From NCBI GenBank assembly GCA_902767015.1, contig CACXFV010000106.1:1-34553 (forward strand): a DNA stretch of 34,553 nt, read 5' to 3'. The notes under the pieces were generated by a model. That model had not been told where the DNA came from. It did no database searches and saw nothing but the letters and a program-made list of their open reading frames with translations. Positions 1 through 9,027 of this stretch are shown one piece after another. Each line of letters begins with the position of its first letter. The first letter of the stretch is position 1. The stretch is from an uncultured Lachnospiraceae bacterium (GTDB lineage: Bacteria > Bacillota > Clostridia > Lachnospirales > Lachnospiraceae). The position numbers were made by a program, and so were the translations under genes.

Positions 1-6
1 AAAAAA

Positions 7-79
7 AGCGCGAGACGGGACTCGAACCCGCGACCCCGACCTTGGCAAGGTCGTGCTCCACCAACTGAGCCACTCGCGC
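7..79 (-). tRNA. tRNA-Gly (anticodon GCC)
   Basis: Read on the minus strand, the sequence folds as a complete cloverleaf. A 7-bp acceptor stem joins GCGCGAG at 73-79 to CTCGCGC at 8-14. The D arm contains AGTTGGT, the anticodon stem is CGACC/GGTCG with loop TTGCCAA (anticodon GCC), and the T arm has GGTTCGAGTCC. The discriminator base is U, as usual for bacterial tRNA-Gly. CCA is not encoded; a run of T follows at the edge of the window and could help end transcription. Confidence 0.95.
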
Positions 80-112
80 GATGTAAAGATGTTTATCTCT
101 CAAGACAAAGCT

Positions 113-141
113 ATTTTACATTATCATTCACCATTTGTCAA
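113..141 (-). promoter_or_regulatory. Sigma-A type promoter of tRNA-Gly
   Basis: On the minus strand a consensus -35 box TTGACA (136-141) is separated by exactly 17 bp from a -10 box TAAAAT (113-118). Transcription would start near 106, about 27 nt before the mature tRNA 5' end. The match and spacing are those of a strong housekeeping promoter. Confidence 0.8.
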
Positions 142-248
142 CCACTTTTTCAAGTTGCCTCAAAAGAATTGTAACAGTTCAGCCGCACCATTCGCAAATC
201 ATACTATGCTACGCATAGTACCGCTGCTAAAAAAATACTTTATTCATC

Positions 249-305
249 GCAGGTACCTTAACTAATCAGGCAAATTTAAACTGCCTGGCAGCTAAGAATA
301 CCTGC
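249..305 (-). terminator. Long interrupted hairpin downstream of aspS, possible terminator
   Basis: Three collinear stems stack into one hairpin: GCAGGTA (249-255) with TACCTGC (299-305), CTTA (257-260) with TAAG (293-296), and CAGGCA (267-272) with TGCCTG (282-287). On the minus strand a seven-T run (229-235) follows, but about 13 nt beyond the stem. This makes it an imperfect intrinsic terminator. It lies 28 nt after the aspS stop codon. The rest of 142-333 shows no gene. It also holds an 8-bp palindrome with a 3-nt loop at 202-220. Confidence 0.4.
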
Positions 306-333
306 AATATCATTATCATTGTTACAGCTATAT

Positions 334-2142
334 CTATAGCTCCTCCTCTACCTTATCCTGCACATAAGTCGTTGCAATATAAAGCTCGTCAAGCTGCTTT
401 TGTTCTACCACATTCGGTGCCTCTGACATCAGACATGAAGCATCCTTCACTTTAGGAAAGGCAATGACATCTCTGATACTATCCTCATGAACCATATGCA
501 TCACAAGTCTGTCAAGTCCAAATGCCAGTCCTGCGTGAGGCGGAACCCCATATTTAAATGCATTCAACAGGAATCCGAATTTCTCGTATGCCTCTTCATT
601 CGTAAAGCCCAGTGCCCTAAACATCATTTCCTGAATATCATCCTGGTGTATTCTGACACTTCCTCCTCCTAATTCCGTACCATTGAGGACAATATCGTAA
701 GCCTTTGCTCTCGCCTTGCCCGGCTCTGTCTCTATTAAATCAATATCCTCCTCCATAGGCATTGTAAACGGATGATGCATTGCCACATACCTGTTTTCCT
801 CATCCGAATACTCAAATAACGGAAATTCCGTAATCCAAAGAAAATGATAGGTGTCCTTATCAAGCATAGAAAGCCTTTCTGCCATCTCACATCTGAGTGC
901 CCCTAATACAGCATAGACTATTTTATGTCTGTCTGCCGCAAACAACAGTAAATCTCCCGGCTGACCTTCCATTCTCTCCACAATTTCCGCCAATTCCTCT
1001 TCCATCATAAATTTTGCAAAGGATGATTTCAGGGAACCGTCTTCATTAATGGCAATATAGGCAAGCCCTTTTGCGCCATATCCCTTGGCAAATTCTACCA
1101 GACCGTCTATCTTCTTTCTCGGCATTGCCCCCTGTCCGTTGATATTGATGCCTCTTACCGTTCCACCGGCGGAAAGTGCATTTGTAAACACAGAAAAGCC
1201 ACAATCCTTAACAATATCTGATATATCCTTCAATTCAAATCCAAACCGTGTATCCGGCTTATCCGAACCAAACCTGTCCATTGCCTCCTGCCATGTCATT
1301 CTCTTAAAAGGTGTCTGTATCTCAACCCCTAAAATCTCTTTCCATAGCTTGGCAAGAAGTCTCTCATTGACATCAATGACATCATCAATATCCACAAAGG
1401 ATAATTCCATATCAATCTGTGTAAATTCAGGCTGCCTGTCTGCTCTTAAGTCCTCATCCCTGAAGCATTTTGCTATTTGGATGTATCTGTCATATCCTGC
1501 ACACATCAGCAACTGCTTAAACAGCTGCGGTGACTGGGGCAACGCATAAAAATTACCCGGATGTACACGGCTTGGTACAAGATAATCTCTGGCCCCCTCC
1601 GGCGTACTCTTGGTCAATATCGGGGTTTCAATCTCAATAAAGCCCTCCTCAGTCATAAATGCTCTGACGAGTGTGGTAATCTGACTTCTAATCATAAGAT
1701 TTCTTTGTATATGCGGTTTTCTGAGATCAAGATATCGATACTTAAGTCTCAACTCATCCTTCGTCTGAACACCATCCTCAATCGGAAATGGTGGTGTCTG
1801 TGCCTCAGACAATATTCTCAGGGAGGTAGCTCTGATTTCAATCGTTCCTGTCTTCAAATTCTCATTGACAGCACCGCCTCGCTTTTCAACACGTCCCTCC
1901 ACTGCAATGACAAATTCATTTCTGATTGTCTCTGCCTTCTCAAATCCCTCTTTTGACACATCCTTCTCATCAAATACTATCTGAAGGATACCGGAGCGGT
2001 CCCTCAAATCGACAAAAATCAGGCTTCCCAAATTTCGTCTCTTTGCGGTCCATCCCATTACTACGACTGTCTCTCCTATATTCTTATCTGATAACTCTGT
2101 ACATCTGTGACTCCTTTTAAGTCCTTTCATTGACTCAGCCAT
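334..2142 (-). CDS. aspS: Aspartate--tRNA ligase
   Basis: This is a class II aminoacyl-tRNA synthetase that charges tRNA-Asp, acting in the cytoplasm. The 602-residue protein has the bacterial-type layout: an N-terminal OB anticodon-binding fold, a catalytic core with motif 2 FRDEDLRADRQPEFTQID, an inserted bacterial GAD-type domain in the middle, and motif 3 GLAFGLDRLVMHM near the C-terminus. I start at the ATG at 2142, which has GGAAAGGAAG eight bases upstream. An in-frame TTG 21 nt earlier has no such site. hisS lies 65 nt upstream and is probably co-transcribed, a common clostridial pair. Whether the enzyme also charges tRNA-Asn cannot be told from this window. Confidence 0.97.
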   Translation of the reverse strand: MAESMKGLKRSHRCTELSDKNIGETVVVMGWTAKRRNLGSLIFVDLRDRSGILQIVFDEKDVSKEGFEKAETIRNEFVIAVEGRVEKRGGAVNENLKTGTIEIRATSLRILSEAQTPPFPIEDGVQTKDELRLKYRYLDLRKPHIQRNLMIRSQITTLVRAFMTEEGFIEIETPILTKSTPEGARDYLVPSRVHPGNFYALPQSPQLFKQLLMCAGYDRYIQIAKCFRDEDLRADRQPEFTQIDMELSFVDIDDVIDVNERLLAKLWKEILGVEIQTPFKRMTWQEAMDRFGSDKPDTRFGFELKDISDIVKDCGFSVFTNALSAGGTVRGININGQGAMPRKKIDGLVEFAKGYGAKGLAYIAINEDGSLKSSFAKFMMEEELAEIVERMEGQPGDLLLFAADRHKIVYAVLGALRCEMAERLSMLDKDTYHFLWITEFPLFEYSDEENRYVAMHHPFTMPMEEDIDLIETEPGKARAKAYDIVLNGTELGGGSVRIHQDDIQEMMFRALGFTNEEAYEKFGFLLNAFKYGVPPHAGLAFGLDRLVMHMVHEDSIRDVIAFPKVKDASCLMSEAPNVVEQKQLDELYIATTYVQDKVEEEL

Positions 2143-2207
2143 GATATTAACTTCCTTTCCCAATTACTGCAAACTTGCCTATATTATTTTTTTATTGCAA
2201 TTCTTAT

Positions 2208-3461
2208 CTACATATTCTCTCTGATAAACTCAGCAATTCCATCCAATGTAACCTCTGTCTGCTCTCCTGTCTCCATGTTCTTCACTCTTGCCAGATTCTC
2301 ATTGATTTCATTTTCACCAATAATAACCGTATAGCGGGCATTCAGTTTATTGGCATACTTCATTTGTGCCTTTACACTTCTGTCCATGTAATCCGTCTCA
2401 ACAATAATTCCATCATTTCTTAGTTGATTCACAATGCGATATGCTTTTGCTCTTGCCTCTTTTCCCAATATTCCCACATACAAGGCTACCGGCGGTTCCT
2501 CCTCCAGCTCTATCCCCTCTTTATCAAGAAAATACAATATCCTCTCCAATCCCATTCCAAATCCTGCTGCCGGAATATCCTGCTTCTCGTCTATCTCATG
2601 CACCAGTCCGTCATATCTGCCACCGCCGCACAGCGTAAATCCTTGTGAATCTACAAACTCGAATACTGTTTTGGTATAATAGTCAAGTCCTCTTACAATT
2701 CCCGTGTCAACCTCATAAGGAATGTTCATCTCCTCCAGAATGCTCTTCAATTCCTCGAAGTGCTCTCTGCACTCATCGTCAAGATACTCTATGGTTCTCG
2801 GTGCACCTGCCACGATTTCTTTACAGGTATCCACCTTACAATCAATGACCCTTAAAGGATTCTTGGTCATTCTTTCCTTACAGGTCTCACAGAGTCCTTC
2901 TTTATGCTGATTAAGATATGCCAAGAGTGCTTCGTTATAATTCTTCCGGCAATTGGCACAGCCGATGCTGTTAATATGGAGCTTCGCGTCTTTCAATCCC
3001 AACTCTGAAATAATAGAAGAAATTAAAGAAATTAATTCCACCTCAACCATCGGACTTTTTGAACCTAATATCTCCACGCCAAACTGGTGATGCTGTCTTA
3101 ATCTCCCACTGGCCGGCTTCTCATACCGAAATGCCGGTGTCACATAAAACAGCTTTGTCGGTGCAGGCTCTGCATACATTCCATGTTCAAGATATGCTCT
3201 CACTGCTCCTGCCGTTCCCTCCGGCTTCAGCGTAATACTTCTGTCTCCTTTGTCGTTAAAGGTATACATTTCCTTTTGAACAACATCTGTCGTCTCTCCC
3301 ACACCTCTCTGAAATAGCACCGTATGTTCAAATACCGGTGTTATAATCTCCTTTATATGGTATCTGCCTGCCATATTTCTGCATATTCTTTCTATGACAG
3401 ACCGTCTGTACATATCTTTTCCATACCAATCCTGCGTCCCTCTCGGTGCTTTCGTTATCAT
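2208..3461 (-). CDS. hisS: Histidine--tRNA ligase
   Basis: This is a class II synthetase that charges tRNA-His. The 417-residue length is normal. The N-terminus [14 protein letters not shown] is typical of the family. Motif 2 is near [11 protein letters not shown]. The histidine-specific stretch [13 protein letters not shown] is present, as is [10 protein letters not shown]-terminal anticodon-binding domain occupies roughly the last 95 residues. The start ATG has AGAAAGGA about nine bases upstream. A good promoter lies just upstream (3489-3517), so hisS-aspS is likely its own transcription unit. Confidence 0.97.
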   Translation of the reverse strand: MITKAPRGTQDWYGKDMYRRSVIERICRNMAGRYHIKEIITPVFEHTVLFQRGVGETTDVVQKEMYTFNDKGDRSITLKPEGTAGAVRAYLEHGMYAEPAPTKLFYVTPAFRYEKPASGRLRQHHQFGVEILGSKSPMVEVELISLISSIISELGLKDAKLHINSIGCANCRKNYNEALLAYLNQHKEGLCETCKERMTKNPLRVIDCKVDTCKEIVAGAPRTIEYLDDECREHFEELKSILEEMNIPYEVDTGIVRGLDYYTKTVFEFVDSQGFTLCGGGRYDGLVHEIDEKQDIPAAGFGMGLERILYFLDKEGIELEEEPPVALYVGILGKEARAKAYRIVNQLRNDGIIVETDYMDRSVKAQMKYANKLNARYTVIIGENEINENLARVKNMETGEQTEVTLDGIAEFIRENM

Positions 3462-3488
3462 TTTTTATAATCCTTTCTATCTGTTAAA

Positions 3489-3517
3489 ATTATCGCCAAC
3501 TATCAGCTACTTATCAA
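3489..3517 (-). promoter_or_regulatory. Probable promoter of hisS-aspS
   Basis: On the minus strand TTGATA (3512-3517) and GATAAT (3489-3494) are separated by 17 bp. They sit in the 63-bp gap between the HD-GYP gene and hisS. No T-box signature such as AGGGTGG is visible in the short leader. Confidence 0.6.
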
Positions 3518-3524
3518 TCACACA

Positions 3525-4121
3525 CTATACTCCAACCACTTTTGGGAGCTCCACCTCGTGAATGACGCTCAAAAATGTAAGAAATATTTTCATATCAAAA
3601 TTCTTAACCTCGTCTATCATCAACTCAATCGCCGTATCTACATCAAACGCATCTCTATATGTTCTATTAGAAGTAAGTGCGGCAAAGACATCACATACCC
3701 GAATGATTCTTGCGCCCAACGGAATATTCTCCCCCACCAGATTATTCGGATAGCCTGAACCGTCATAATTCTCGTGATGATATAATACTGCCTCAAGAAC
3801 ATTATCATTAAATTCCTTCTCCGACAGTATATCATATCCTATCTCAGAATGCATCCTGATATATCGCATTTTCTCAACATTCATTTTATCTAAGTTATTG
3901 TTATCATATATATATCCGTACACCTTGACCTTGCCAACGTCATGTACCACGCCCGCTACTGCCATATCATAGCAAAAATCCTCGTCACAGCCAAGCTCTT
4001 TTGCAATCAGAAACGCCAGATTACTGACACAGATACCATGCATGACAAGTTCTTTAATTCTATACCGGTCTGTATCCTCAAACAACTCCTTACGTTTGTT
4101 TTTATCAGATTTTCCTTTCAT
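3525..4121 (-). CDS. Stand-alone HD-GYP domain protein (putative cyclic-dinucleotide phosphodiesterase)
   Basis: The 198-residue protein consists almost entirely of one HD-GYP domain. The metal-binding pattern is complete: VVHDVGKV (HD), a histidine in RMHSEIGYDIL, then YHHENYDGSGYP carrying HHE and the GYP triplet, and VCDVFAALTSNRTYR with the late aspartate. HD-GYP proteins with all these residues usually hydrolyse cyclic di-GMP or related dinucleotides. No receiver, sensor or membrane segment is present, so it is cytoplasmic and its input is unknown. The start ATG has AGAGGA seven bases upstream. The substrate is inferred from the family only. Confidence 0.85.
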   Translation of the reverse strand: MKGKSDKNKRKELFEDTDRYRIKELVMHGICVSNLAFLIAKELGCDEDFCYDMAVAGVVHDVGKVKVYGYIYDNNNLDKMNVEKMRYIRMHSEIGYDILSEKEFNDNVLEAVLYHHENYDGSGYPNNLVGENIPLGARIIRVCDVFAALTSNRTYRDAFDVDTAIELMIDEVKNFDMKIFLTFLSVIHEVELPKVVGV

Positions 4122-4209
4122 CGCTAATCCTCTATTCCAAAGTCATTCATTTCTAATCTTCATTCTAATCTTCTTTTTATCTTTTTTGTCTTCCTTCGGC
4201 TGAAAGCTC

Positions 4210-4237
4210 CTTATACGGTATATCTATGCTTACGCAA
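4210..4237 (-). promoter_or_regulatory. Possible promoter of the HD-GYP gene
   Basis: On the minus strand TTGCGT (4232-4237) and TATAAG (4210-4215) are 16 bp apart, upstream of the HD-GYP start. The -35 box lies inside the first unit of the 65-bp tandem repeat. The match is moderate and no other candidate in the gap is better. Confidence 0.4.
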
Positions 4238-4400
4238 TAATTCTTCATAACTTTCAATCACCTGTCAGGAGCATGATTTACAATATATCCGTGCTTTCGC
4301 GATAACTCTTCATAACTCTAAATCACCTGTCAGAAGCATGATTTACAATATATCTCCGCTTTCTCTCTATCATCTCATCAATTCTTTCAATATACAGGTC
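4219..4400. repeat. 65-bp tandem repeat overlapping the 3' end of hemZ
   Basis: Two clear units start at 4219 and 4284 and share the segment ATCACCTGTCAGRAGCATG followed by ATTTACAATATATC, with a few substitutions elsewhere. A third, more degenerate unit begins at 4349 and runs into the hemZ coding end. The period is exactly 65 bp in both steps. The hemZ stop codon lies within the second unit, so the last hemZ codons and stop appear to have been copied downstream. Confidence 0.8.
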
Positions 4401-5882
4401 AACGTCCTTCACATTCTCAATGCGTGTAATCTCATCATCCTCCCCCTGCCTGTCACAGTTGCTGCCCGCAGCGTCATCATCAGCATGTGCGCTTAAAATC
4501 CGACTTTCATACTGCTTATGTCTGACCATCTTAGAAGAAGCGCCTGCGCCTACTGCCAGTATGGTCTGTTTTTCCTCCATGATTAAAACATTATATATTC
4601 CCTCCCTGCCCGGAAGTGCATATCCTACGTTTTCAAGATTTCCCGCCATATTCTTTTGTCTGTAAAGATAATAAGGATTCATTCCCAATTGCATTGCCGC
4701 ATCCCTTGTTACCTGCATCATTTCTTCATCATTTTTAATATCAAATTCTCTGCCAAGCCGTTTTTCAAGATTTAATCTGGCCGCCCTCTTCACCGCAAGG
4801 GAATGAATCGTAAGACTGTCCGGCTTTAACCGCAACACATAACTCATACTGTTTTTTACATCAGACAGCTTTTCTCCGGGAAGTCCCAGTATGAAATCCA
4901 TGTTAATATTATCAAAGCCTTCCTTTCGTGCCATATCATATGCCTGCAGGAACCGGTCTGTTGTGTGATGTCTTCCGATTAACCGCAGGGTCTCATCACT
5001 CATGGTCTGTGGATTGATGGATATTCTTGTGATATCATACTTTCTAATGGTGGCAAGTTTCTCTTCCGTGATGCTGTCCGGTCTTCCTGCCTCAATCGTA
5101 TATTCATAAAGTCTCTTGGTATCAAATAACTGACTGATTCTTAACAAAAGTCTGTCCAGCTGTTTTGCTGATAATGCTGTCGGTGTCCCACCGCCGATGT
5201 ATATAGTACACAATCTCTTATTGCCATATACTCCCGCACAAAATTCCAATTCTCTTATCAGCGCCTCTAAATATCTTTCCGTTTTATTCCTGTATATTCC
5301 AATAGGGTAGGAGGTAAATGAGCAATATAGACAAGTACTTGGACAAAAAGGAATCCCCACATACAGACTATATCCGTTGCTGTAGTCGATTTTCTTCAAA
5401 ATCTCAAGTTCACGTTTTGATATCGCAATACTCTCCTGCGCTTTGATATCAGAAAGAAAATATTCTTCCTTCATATGCTTGTAAACAGCTTTCTCTTTCA
5501 GTCCCAACGCAAGCAAAGCCGATGTAATCTTTGTCGGTCTTATTCCCGACAGAGTGCCCCACGGTAATTCCTTATGTGTATACTCACTGAGTATGGTATA
5601 TAATTCTCTCTTTAGCAGATTTTTAGTTTCTTTACGGCTGTATTCACCCTGTATATACACTCTCTCAAATTCTGCACCGGAAATCCTTCCTGTCAAATCT
5701 GTAATCGCCAGAGCCATGTGCCCCTCACCAAAATGGCATTCCACTGTCAGCACGAGCTTTTCTGTCTCATGGTTTTCCTCTCCCCGTATACTTTTTAAAT
5801 TTTCCTCCGGATAAAAAGAACGGACTATTCCCTGTATATCGTATTCAAAATCAAATTTCTCTGTAAACTTAATACATATCAT
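4323..5882 (-). CDS. hemZ: Oxygen-independent coproporphyrinogen dehydrogenase, HemZ-type radical SAM protein
   Basis: This radical SAM protein is of the HemN/HemZ group, predicted to act on coproporphyrinogen III in anaerobic heme synthesis. The 519-residue protein has an N-terminal accessory domain of about 165 residues, as in HemZ but not HemW. The radical SAM core follows, with the cluster motif CPSTCLYC (CxxxCxxC) and the GGGTPTAL glycine motif, then a C-terminal HemN-like region. I favour the ATG at 5882. An in-frame GTG 15 nt upstream is the alternative. The start overlaps the end of the upstream hydrolase gene by 14 nt, suggesting translational coupling. The gene's 3' end is part of a tandem duplication. 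Whether the host makes heme cannot be judged here. Confidence 0.88.
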   Translation of the reverse strand: MICIKFTEKFDFEYDIQGIVRSFYPEENLKSIRGEENHETEKLVLTVECHFGEGHMALAITDLTGRISGAEFERVYIQGEYSRKETKNLLKRELYTILSEYTHKELPWGTLSGIRPTKITSALLALGLKEKAVYKHMKEEYFLSDIKAQESIAISKRELEILKKIDYSNGYSLYVGIPFCPSTCLYCSFTSYPIGIYRNKTERYLEALIRELEFCAGVYGNKRLCTIYIGGGTPTALSAKQLDRLLLRISQLFDTKRLYEYTIEAGRPDSITEEKLATIRKYDITRISINPQTMSDETLRLIGRHHTTDRFLQAYDMARKEGFDNINMDFILGLPGEKLSDVKNSMSYVLRLKPDSLTIHSLAVKRAARLNLEKRLGREFDIKNDEEMMQVTRDAAMQLGMNPYYLYRQKNMAGNLENVGYALPGREGIYNVLIMEEKQTILAVGAGASSKMVRHKQYESRILSAHADDDAAGSNCDRQGEDDEITRIENVKDVDLYIERIDEMIERKRRYIVNHASDR

Positions 5883-6495
5883 ATATATTCTTCTCACTGC
5901 CTATCGTCGTATCGCCCTCGTGTCCCGGATAGACGACCGTATCATCATCCAATACCAATAATTTATCCACAATTGACCGGATGATAGCACTCTGACTTCC
6001 TGTCGGAAAGTCTGTCCTACCATGAGAATGATAAAATAAAGTATCACCACTAAACAATATTTTTTCATTCTCCATCAGGTAACAACAGCTTCCCACCGTA
6101 TGTCCCGGTGTATGTATCAGCCGAAACTTCATTCCTGCCACTTCAACCACAAAGTCATCTGTAAGATAATGGTCTGCCTCCAGCCGCAGACTGTCCCCTC
6201 CAATCATTCTTGCCAGATTCATATCTGTTGTCAAAATCTGTTTTTCATCCCGATAGACATATATCTCCATTCCAAAATGCGTCTTTAATGTCTTTACGGC
6301 ACCTATGTGATCATAATGACCATGTGTCAGCAATATCGCCACCGGGTTCAGATTTAACTCCTTAAGCTTCATTTCTATACGAAATGCTTCATCTCCCGGA
6401 TCAATCAATACCGCCTCATTCTTTTCTTTCTTATACACGATATAGCAATTTGTCCTGATAGGACCAACAATCATTTTTTTTACACAAACACACAT
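5869..6495 (-). CDS. Metallo-beta-lactamase-fold hydrolase (glyoxalase II-like)
   Basis: This is a 208-residue MBL-fold protein. The metal ligands are visible in order: LLTHGHYDHIGAV (HxHxDH), IHTPGHTVGS (third His), LFSGDTLF (bridging Asp) and VVYPGHEG (last His). The N-terminal block IVGPIRTNCYIV is typical of the small glyoxalase II-like subgroup found beside relA in Firmicutes. These proteins may hydrolyse thioesters such as S-lactoylglutathione analogues, but the real substrate is unknown. The gene begins 19 nt after relA and overlaps hemZ by 14 nt, so relA-MBL-hemZ looks like one operon. The AAGG upstream of the chosen ATG is rather distant, so the start is uncertain by a few codons. 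Confidence 0.88.
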   Translation of the reverse strand: MCVCVKKMIVGPIRTNCYIVYKKEKNEAVLIDPGDEAFRIEMKLKELNLNPVAILLTHGHYDHIGAVKTLKTHFGMEIYVYRDEKQILTTDMNLARMIGGDSLRLEADHYLTDDFVVEVAGMKFRLIHTPGHTVGSCCYLMENEKILFSGDTLFYHSHGRTDFPTGSQSAIIRSIVDKLLVLDDDTVVYPGHEGDTTIGSEKNIYDMY

Positions 6496-6514
6496 ATCTA
6501 TACACTTATCATCC

Positions 6515-8911
6515 TTACGTTCTTTCGATATCTATAATACTCTCCACATTGCGCATTTTATCTATTAATCTGTTCAACTCGTCTACACCGGCCACCTCAA
6601 ATGACATGGATATCGTTGCAAATCCCTGTTTATTGGTTCTCACATTCATGCTGGCAACATCTATCTGACGCTCCGTAGTAATCTTAGACAGGTCAGCAAG
6701 GATTCCTGTCCTGTTATTGGCATAAATATTGATTTCAACCATATATTTTTCAGACATGTCTGATGCTGCCTTCTCCCACTCCGCTTCAATAATTCTGTTT
6801 CTGTCAATTTCCGGCATATTCAAAATATTGATACAATCTGTTCTGTGAATGGAAATTCCCCTGCCTCTGGTAATAAATCCCACAATCTCATCCCCCGGCA
6901 CAGGATTGCAGCATTTGGAAAATCTCACCGCAACATCATGGATTCCCTTAACAGTGATACCCCCTTTTGATTTTGAGACACCCGGCTTCTCTTTATGCTC
7001 CTTTGCCTCATTAACCGCCTCTATAATCTCCTCATCAGACAACTCTTTTTTATGCTTTTTATCATATTCCTCAATCAGCTTATTAATAATCTGACCTTCC
7101 TTAAGACCTCCGTGCCCCACGGCTGCAAGAACCGATTCCCAATCCCGGAAGCCATATTTGCGCATAACACTCTCTGTAAATTCTGATTTCATCAGGTCAC
7201 TTAACACAATTGCTTTTGACTTGCAGTATTTCTCTATCAGTTCCCTGCCTCTTGCAATATTATCATCTTTAAGCTCTGACCGAAACCACTGATTAATCTT
7301 ATTCTTTGCCTGCGTGCTCTTGACAATCGCAAGCCAATCCCTGCTTGGTCCTTTTGAATTTTGGGAAGTGACAATCTCTATTCTGTCACCATTTTGTATT
7401 TTATAATCAATTGGCACCATTTTCCCATTGACTCTGGCGCCTACCATTTTGTTACCCACTGCACTGTGAATGGAATAGGCAAAATCAATTGGTGTCGAGC
7501 CCACCGGAAGATTTTTGACATCCCCCGAAGGAGTAAAACAAAAGATATTGTCAGAGTAGAGATCAAGGTCGCTCTTTAACATGGTCAAAAATTCCCTGTT
7601 GTCAGACATATCCTTCTGCCATTCAAGAATCTGCCTTAACCAGCTGAGCTTTGCCTCTTCTGTCTCTTCTGAGTTTTTACCATCGGCATTTTCCTTATAT
7701 TTCCAATGCGCTGCAATACCGTATTCTGCTGTCCTGTGCATCTCAAAGGTTCGAATCTGAATCTCAAATGGCTGCCCTTTCGGCCCGATTAAGGTTGTAT
7801 GAAGTGACTGGTACATATTCTGTTTCGGCATGGATATATAATCTTTGAATCTGCCCGGTATCGGCTTGTACATCTCATGAATCACGCCGAGCGCTGCGTA
7901 ACAGTCCTTGACTGTCTCTACGATAATTCTGATGGCAAACAGGTCATAAATCTGGTCGAAGGTCTTATTCTGATTGACCATCTTTCTATAGATACTGAAA
8001 AAATGCTTTACTCTTCCGTCAATCTGTGCTTTAATGCCCGCATCCTCAATATTCTCCCTGACATCTGCTATGATATCCTCAATAAACTGTTCCCTCGCAA
8101 TCTTCCTGCTCTCCATCTTCTCCGTCAAATCCCGGTAGACATCGGGTTTCAGATACTTCAACGACAGATCATCCAGTTCTATCTTAATCTTCGATATACC
8201 CAATCTGTGAGCGATAGGGGCATAAATCTCCATCGTCTCTCTTGACTTCTCAATCTGCTTCTCCGGAGACTGGTACTGCATCGTCCGCATATTATGAAGT
8301 CTGTCGGCCAGCTTTATCAGAATGACTCTGATATCCTTTGCCATGGCAAGAAACATCTTGCGGAGATTTTCTGCCTGCAGCTCTACCTTATCCTGCTCAT
8401 AGGACAAACGTGTCAATTTCGTGACGCCATCCACCAAAAGCTCCACTTCTTCTCCGAACTCCCTGACAATATCTCCTTTCGTCATCACGGTATCTTCTAC
8501 CACATCATGAAGCAATCCGGCCACTATGGTCTCCTTGTCAAGCTCCAGTTCTGCCAGAATAATGGCAACGGAAACAGGATGAATAATATATGGCTCTCCC
8601 GACTTTCTCTTCTGACCTTTATGTGCATCATAGGCAATCTGATAAGCCTTCTTCACCATAGCCGTATCAGTCGATGGATGATATCTGTGAATCAGTTCAA
8701 TGAGATGTGCATATAATGCATCCGGATCATCAAAAGTCGATTCATCCTTAATAAGTCTGCCGTCTACCACTCTATCACTTTTTTCGGCCCACAAAGGCTC
8801 CTTCACAGTTTCTGCTTCTGTCGCTTTCATATCTTCATTCTTCACGACATTCCCATCACTATTGATAGAGTTCATACTATCCTTTAACTTATTATTCTGC
8901 ACATCACTCAT
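6515..8911 (-). CDS. relA: Bifunctional (p)ppGpp synthetase/hydrolase (RelA/SpoT family)
   Basis: This is the long RSH enzyme that makes and degrades (p)ppGpp during starvation. The 798-residue protein has, in order, an HD hydrolase domain (LLHDVVEDT near residue 135), a synthetase domain (about 320-405) with RFKDYISMPKQNMYQSLHT, a TGS domain (about 440-500), a conserved zinc-finger-like CCNPVPGDEIVGF region near 675, and a C-terminal ACT domain. RFKD rather than EFDD is the signature of bifunctional Rel/SpoT enzymes, and the intact HD supports hydrolysis. The N-terminus carries about 60 extra residues rich in Asp, Glu, Asn and Ser. I start at the ATG at 8911, preceded by AGAGGTGAT. A strong promoter lies at 8970-8997. 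Confidence 0.96.
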   Translation of the reverse strand: MSDVQNNKLKDSMNSINSDGNVVKNEDMKATEAETVKEPLWAEKSDRVVDGRLIKDESTFDDPDALYAHLIELIHRYHPSTDTAMVKKAYQIAYDAHKGQKRKSGEPYIIHPVSVAIILAELELDKETIVAGLLHDVVEDTVMTKGDIVREFGEEVELLVDGVTKLTRLSYEQDKVELQAENLRKMFLAMAKDIRVILIKLADRLHNMRTMQYQSPEKQIEKSRETMEIYAPIAHRLGISKIKIELDDLSLKYLKPDVYRDLTEKMESRKIAREQFIEDIIADVRENIEDAGIKAQIDGRVKHFFSIYRKMVNQNKTFDQIYDLFAIRIIVETVKDCYAALGVIHEMYKPIPGRFKDYISMPKQNMYQSLHTTLIGPKGQPFEIQIRTFEMHRTAEYGIAAHWKYKENADGKNSEETEEAKLSWLRQILEWQKDMSDNREFLTMLKSDLDLYSDNIFCFTPSGDVKNLPVGSTPIDFAYSIHSAVGNKMVGARVNGKMVPIDYKIQNGDRIEIVTSQNSKGPSRDWLAIVKSTQAKNKINQWFRSELKDDNIARGRELIEKYCKSKAIVLSDLMKSEFTESVMRKYGFRDWESVLAAVGHGGLKEGQIINKLIEEYDKKHKKELSDEEIIEAVNEAKEHKEKPGVSKSKGGITVKGIHDVAVRFSKCCNPVPGDEIVGFITRGRGISIHRTDCINILNMPEIDRNRIIEAEWEKAASDMSEKYMVEINIYANNRTGILADLSKITTERQIDVASMNVRTNKQGFATISMSFEVAGVDELNRLIDKMRNVESIIDIERT

Positions 8912-8969
8912 AATATCACCTCTATTTGCTCGCATCTCTACCTATTCTTTACATTTCTGATAACTATTA

Positions 8970-8997
8970 ATTATAATGATTTTTCTGTAAATTGCAA
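8970..8997 (-). promoter_or_regulatory. Promoter of relA operon
   Basis: On the minus strand TTGCAA (8992-8997) and a perfect TATAAT (8970-8975) are separated by 16 bp. They are placed in the 116-bp gap between ppk and relA. The predicted leader is about 50 nt. This separates the relA-MBL-hemZ unit from the ppx-ppk unit. Confidence 0.7.
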
Positions 8998-9027
8998 CCC
9001 ATTTGTGCGTTTCCGCCTTTCTATCTC

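Noticed and set aside
1085..1549. Plus-strand open frames over aspS, relA, ppk and other genes
   Set aside because: They are antisense shadows of well-recognised genes, have no homology signature or binding site, and follow the codon bias of the opposite strand.
4138..4400. CRISPR array from the repeated sequence near hemZ
   Set aside because: The units are contiguous 65-bp tandem copies without unique spacers, and there are no cas genes in the window.
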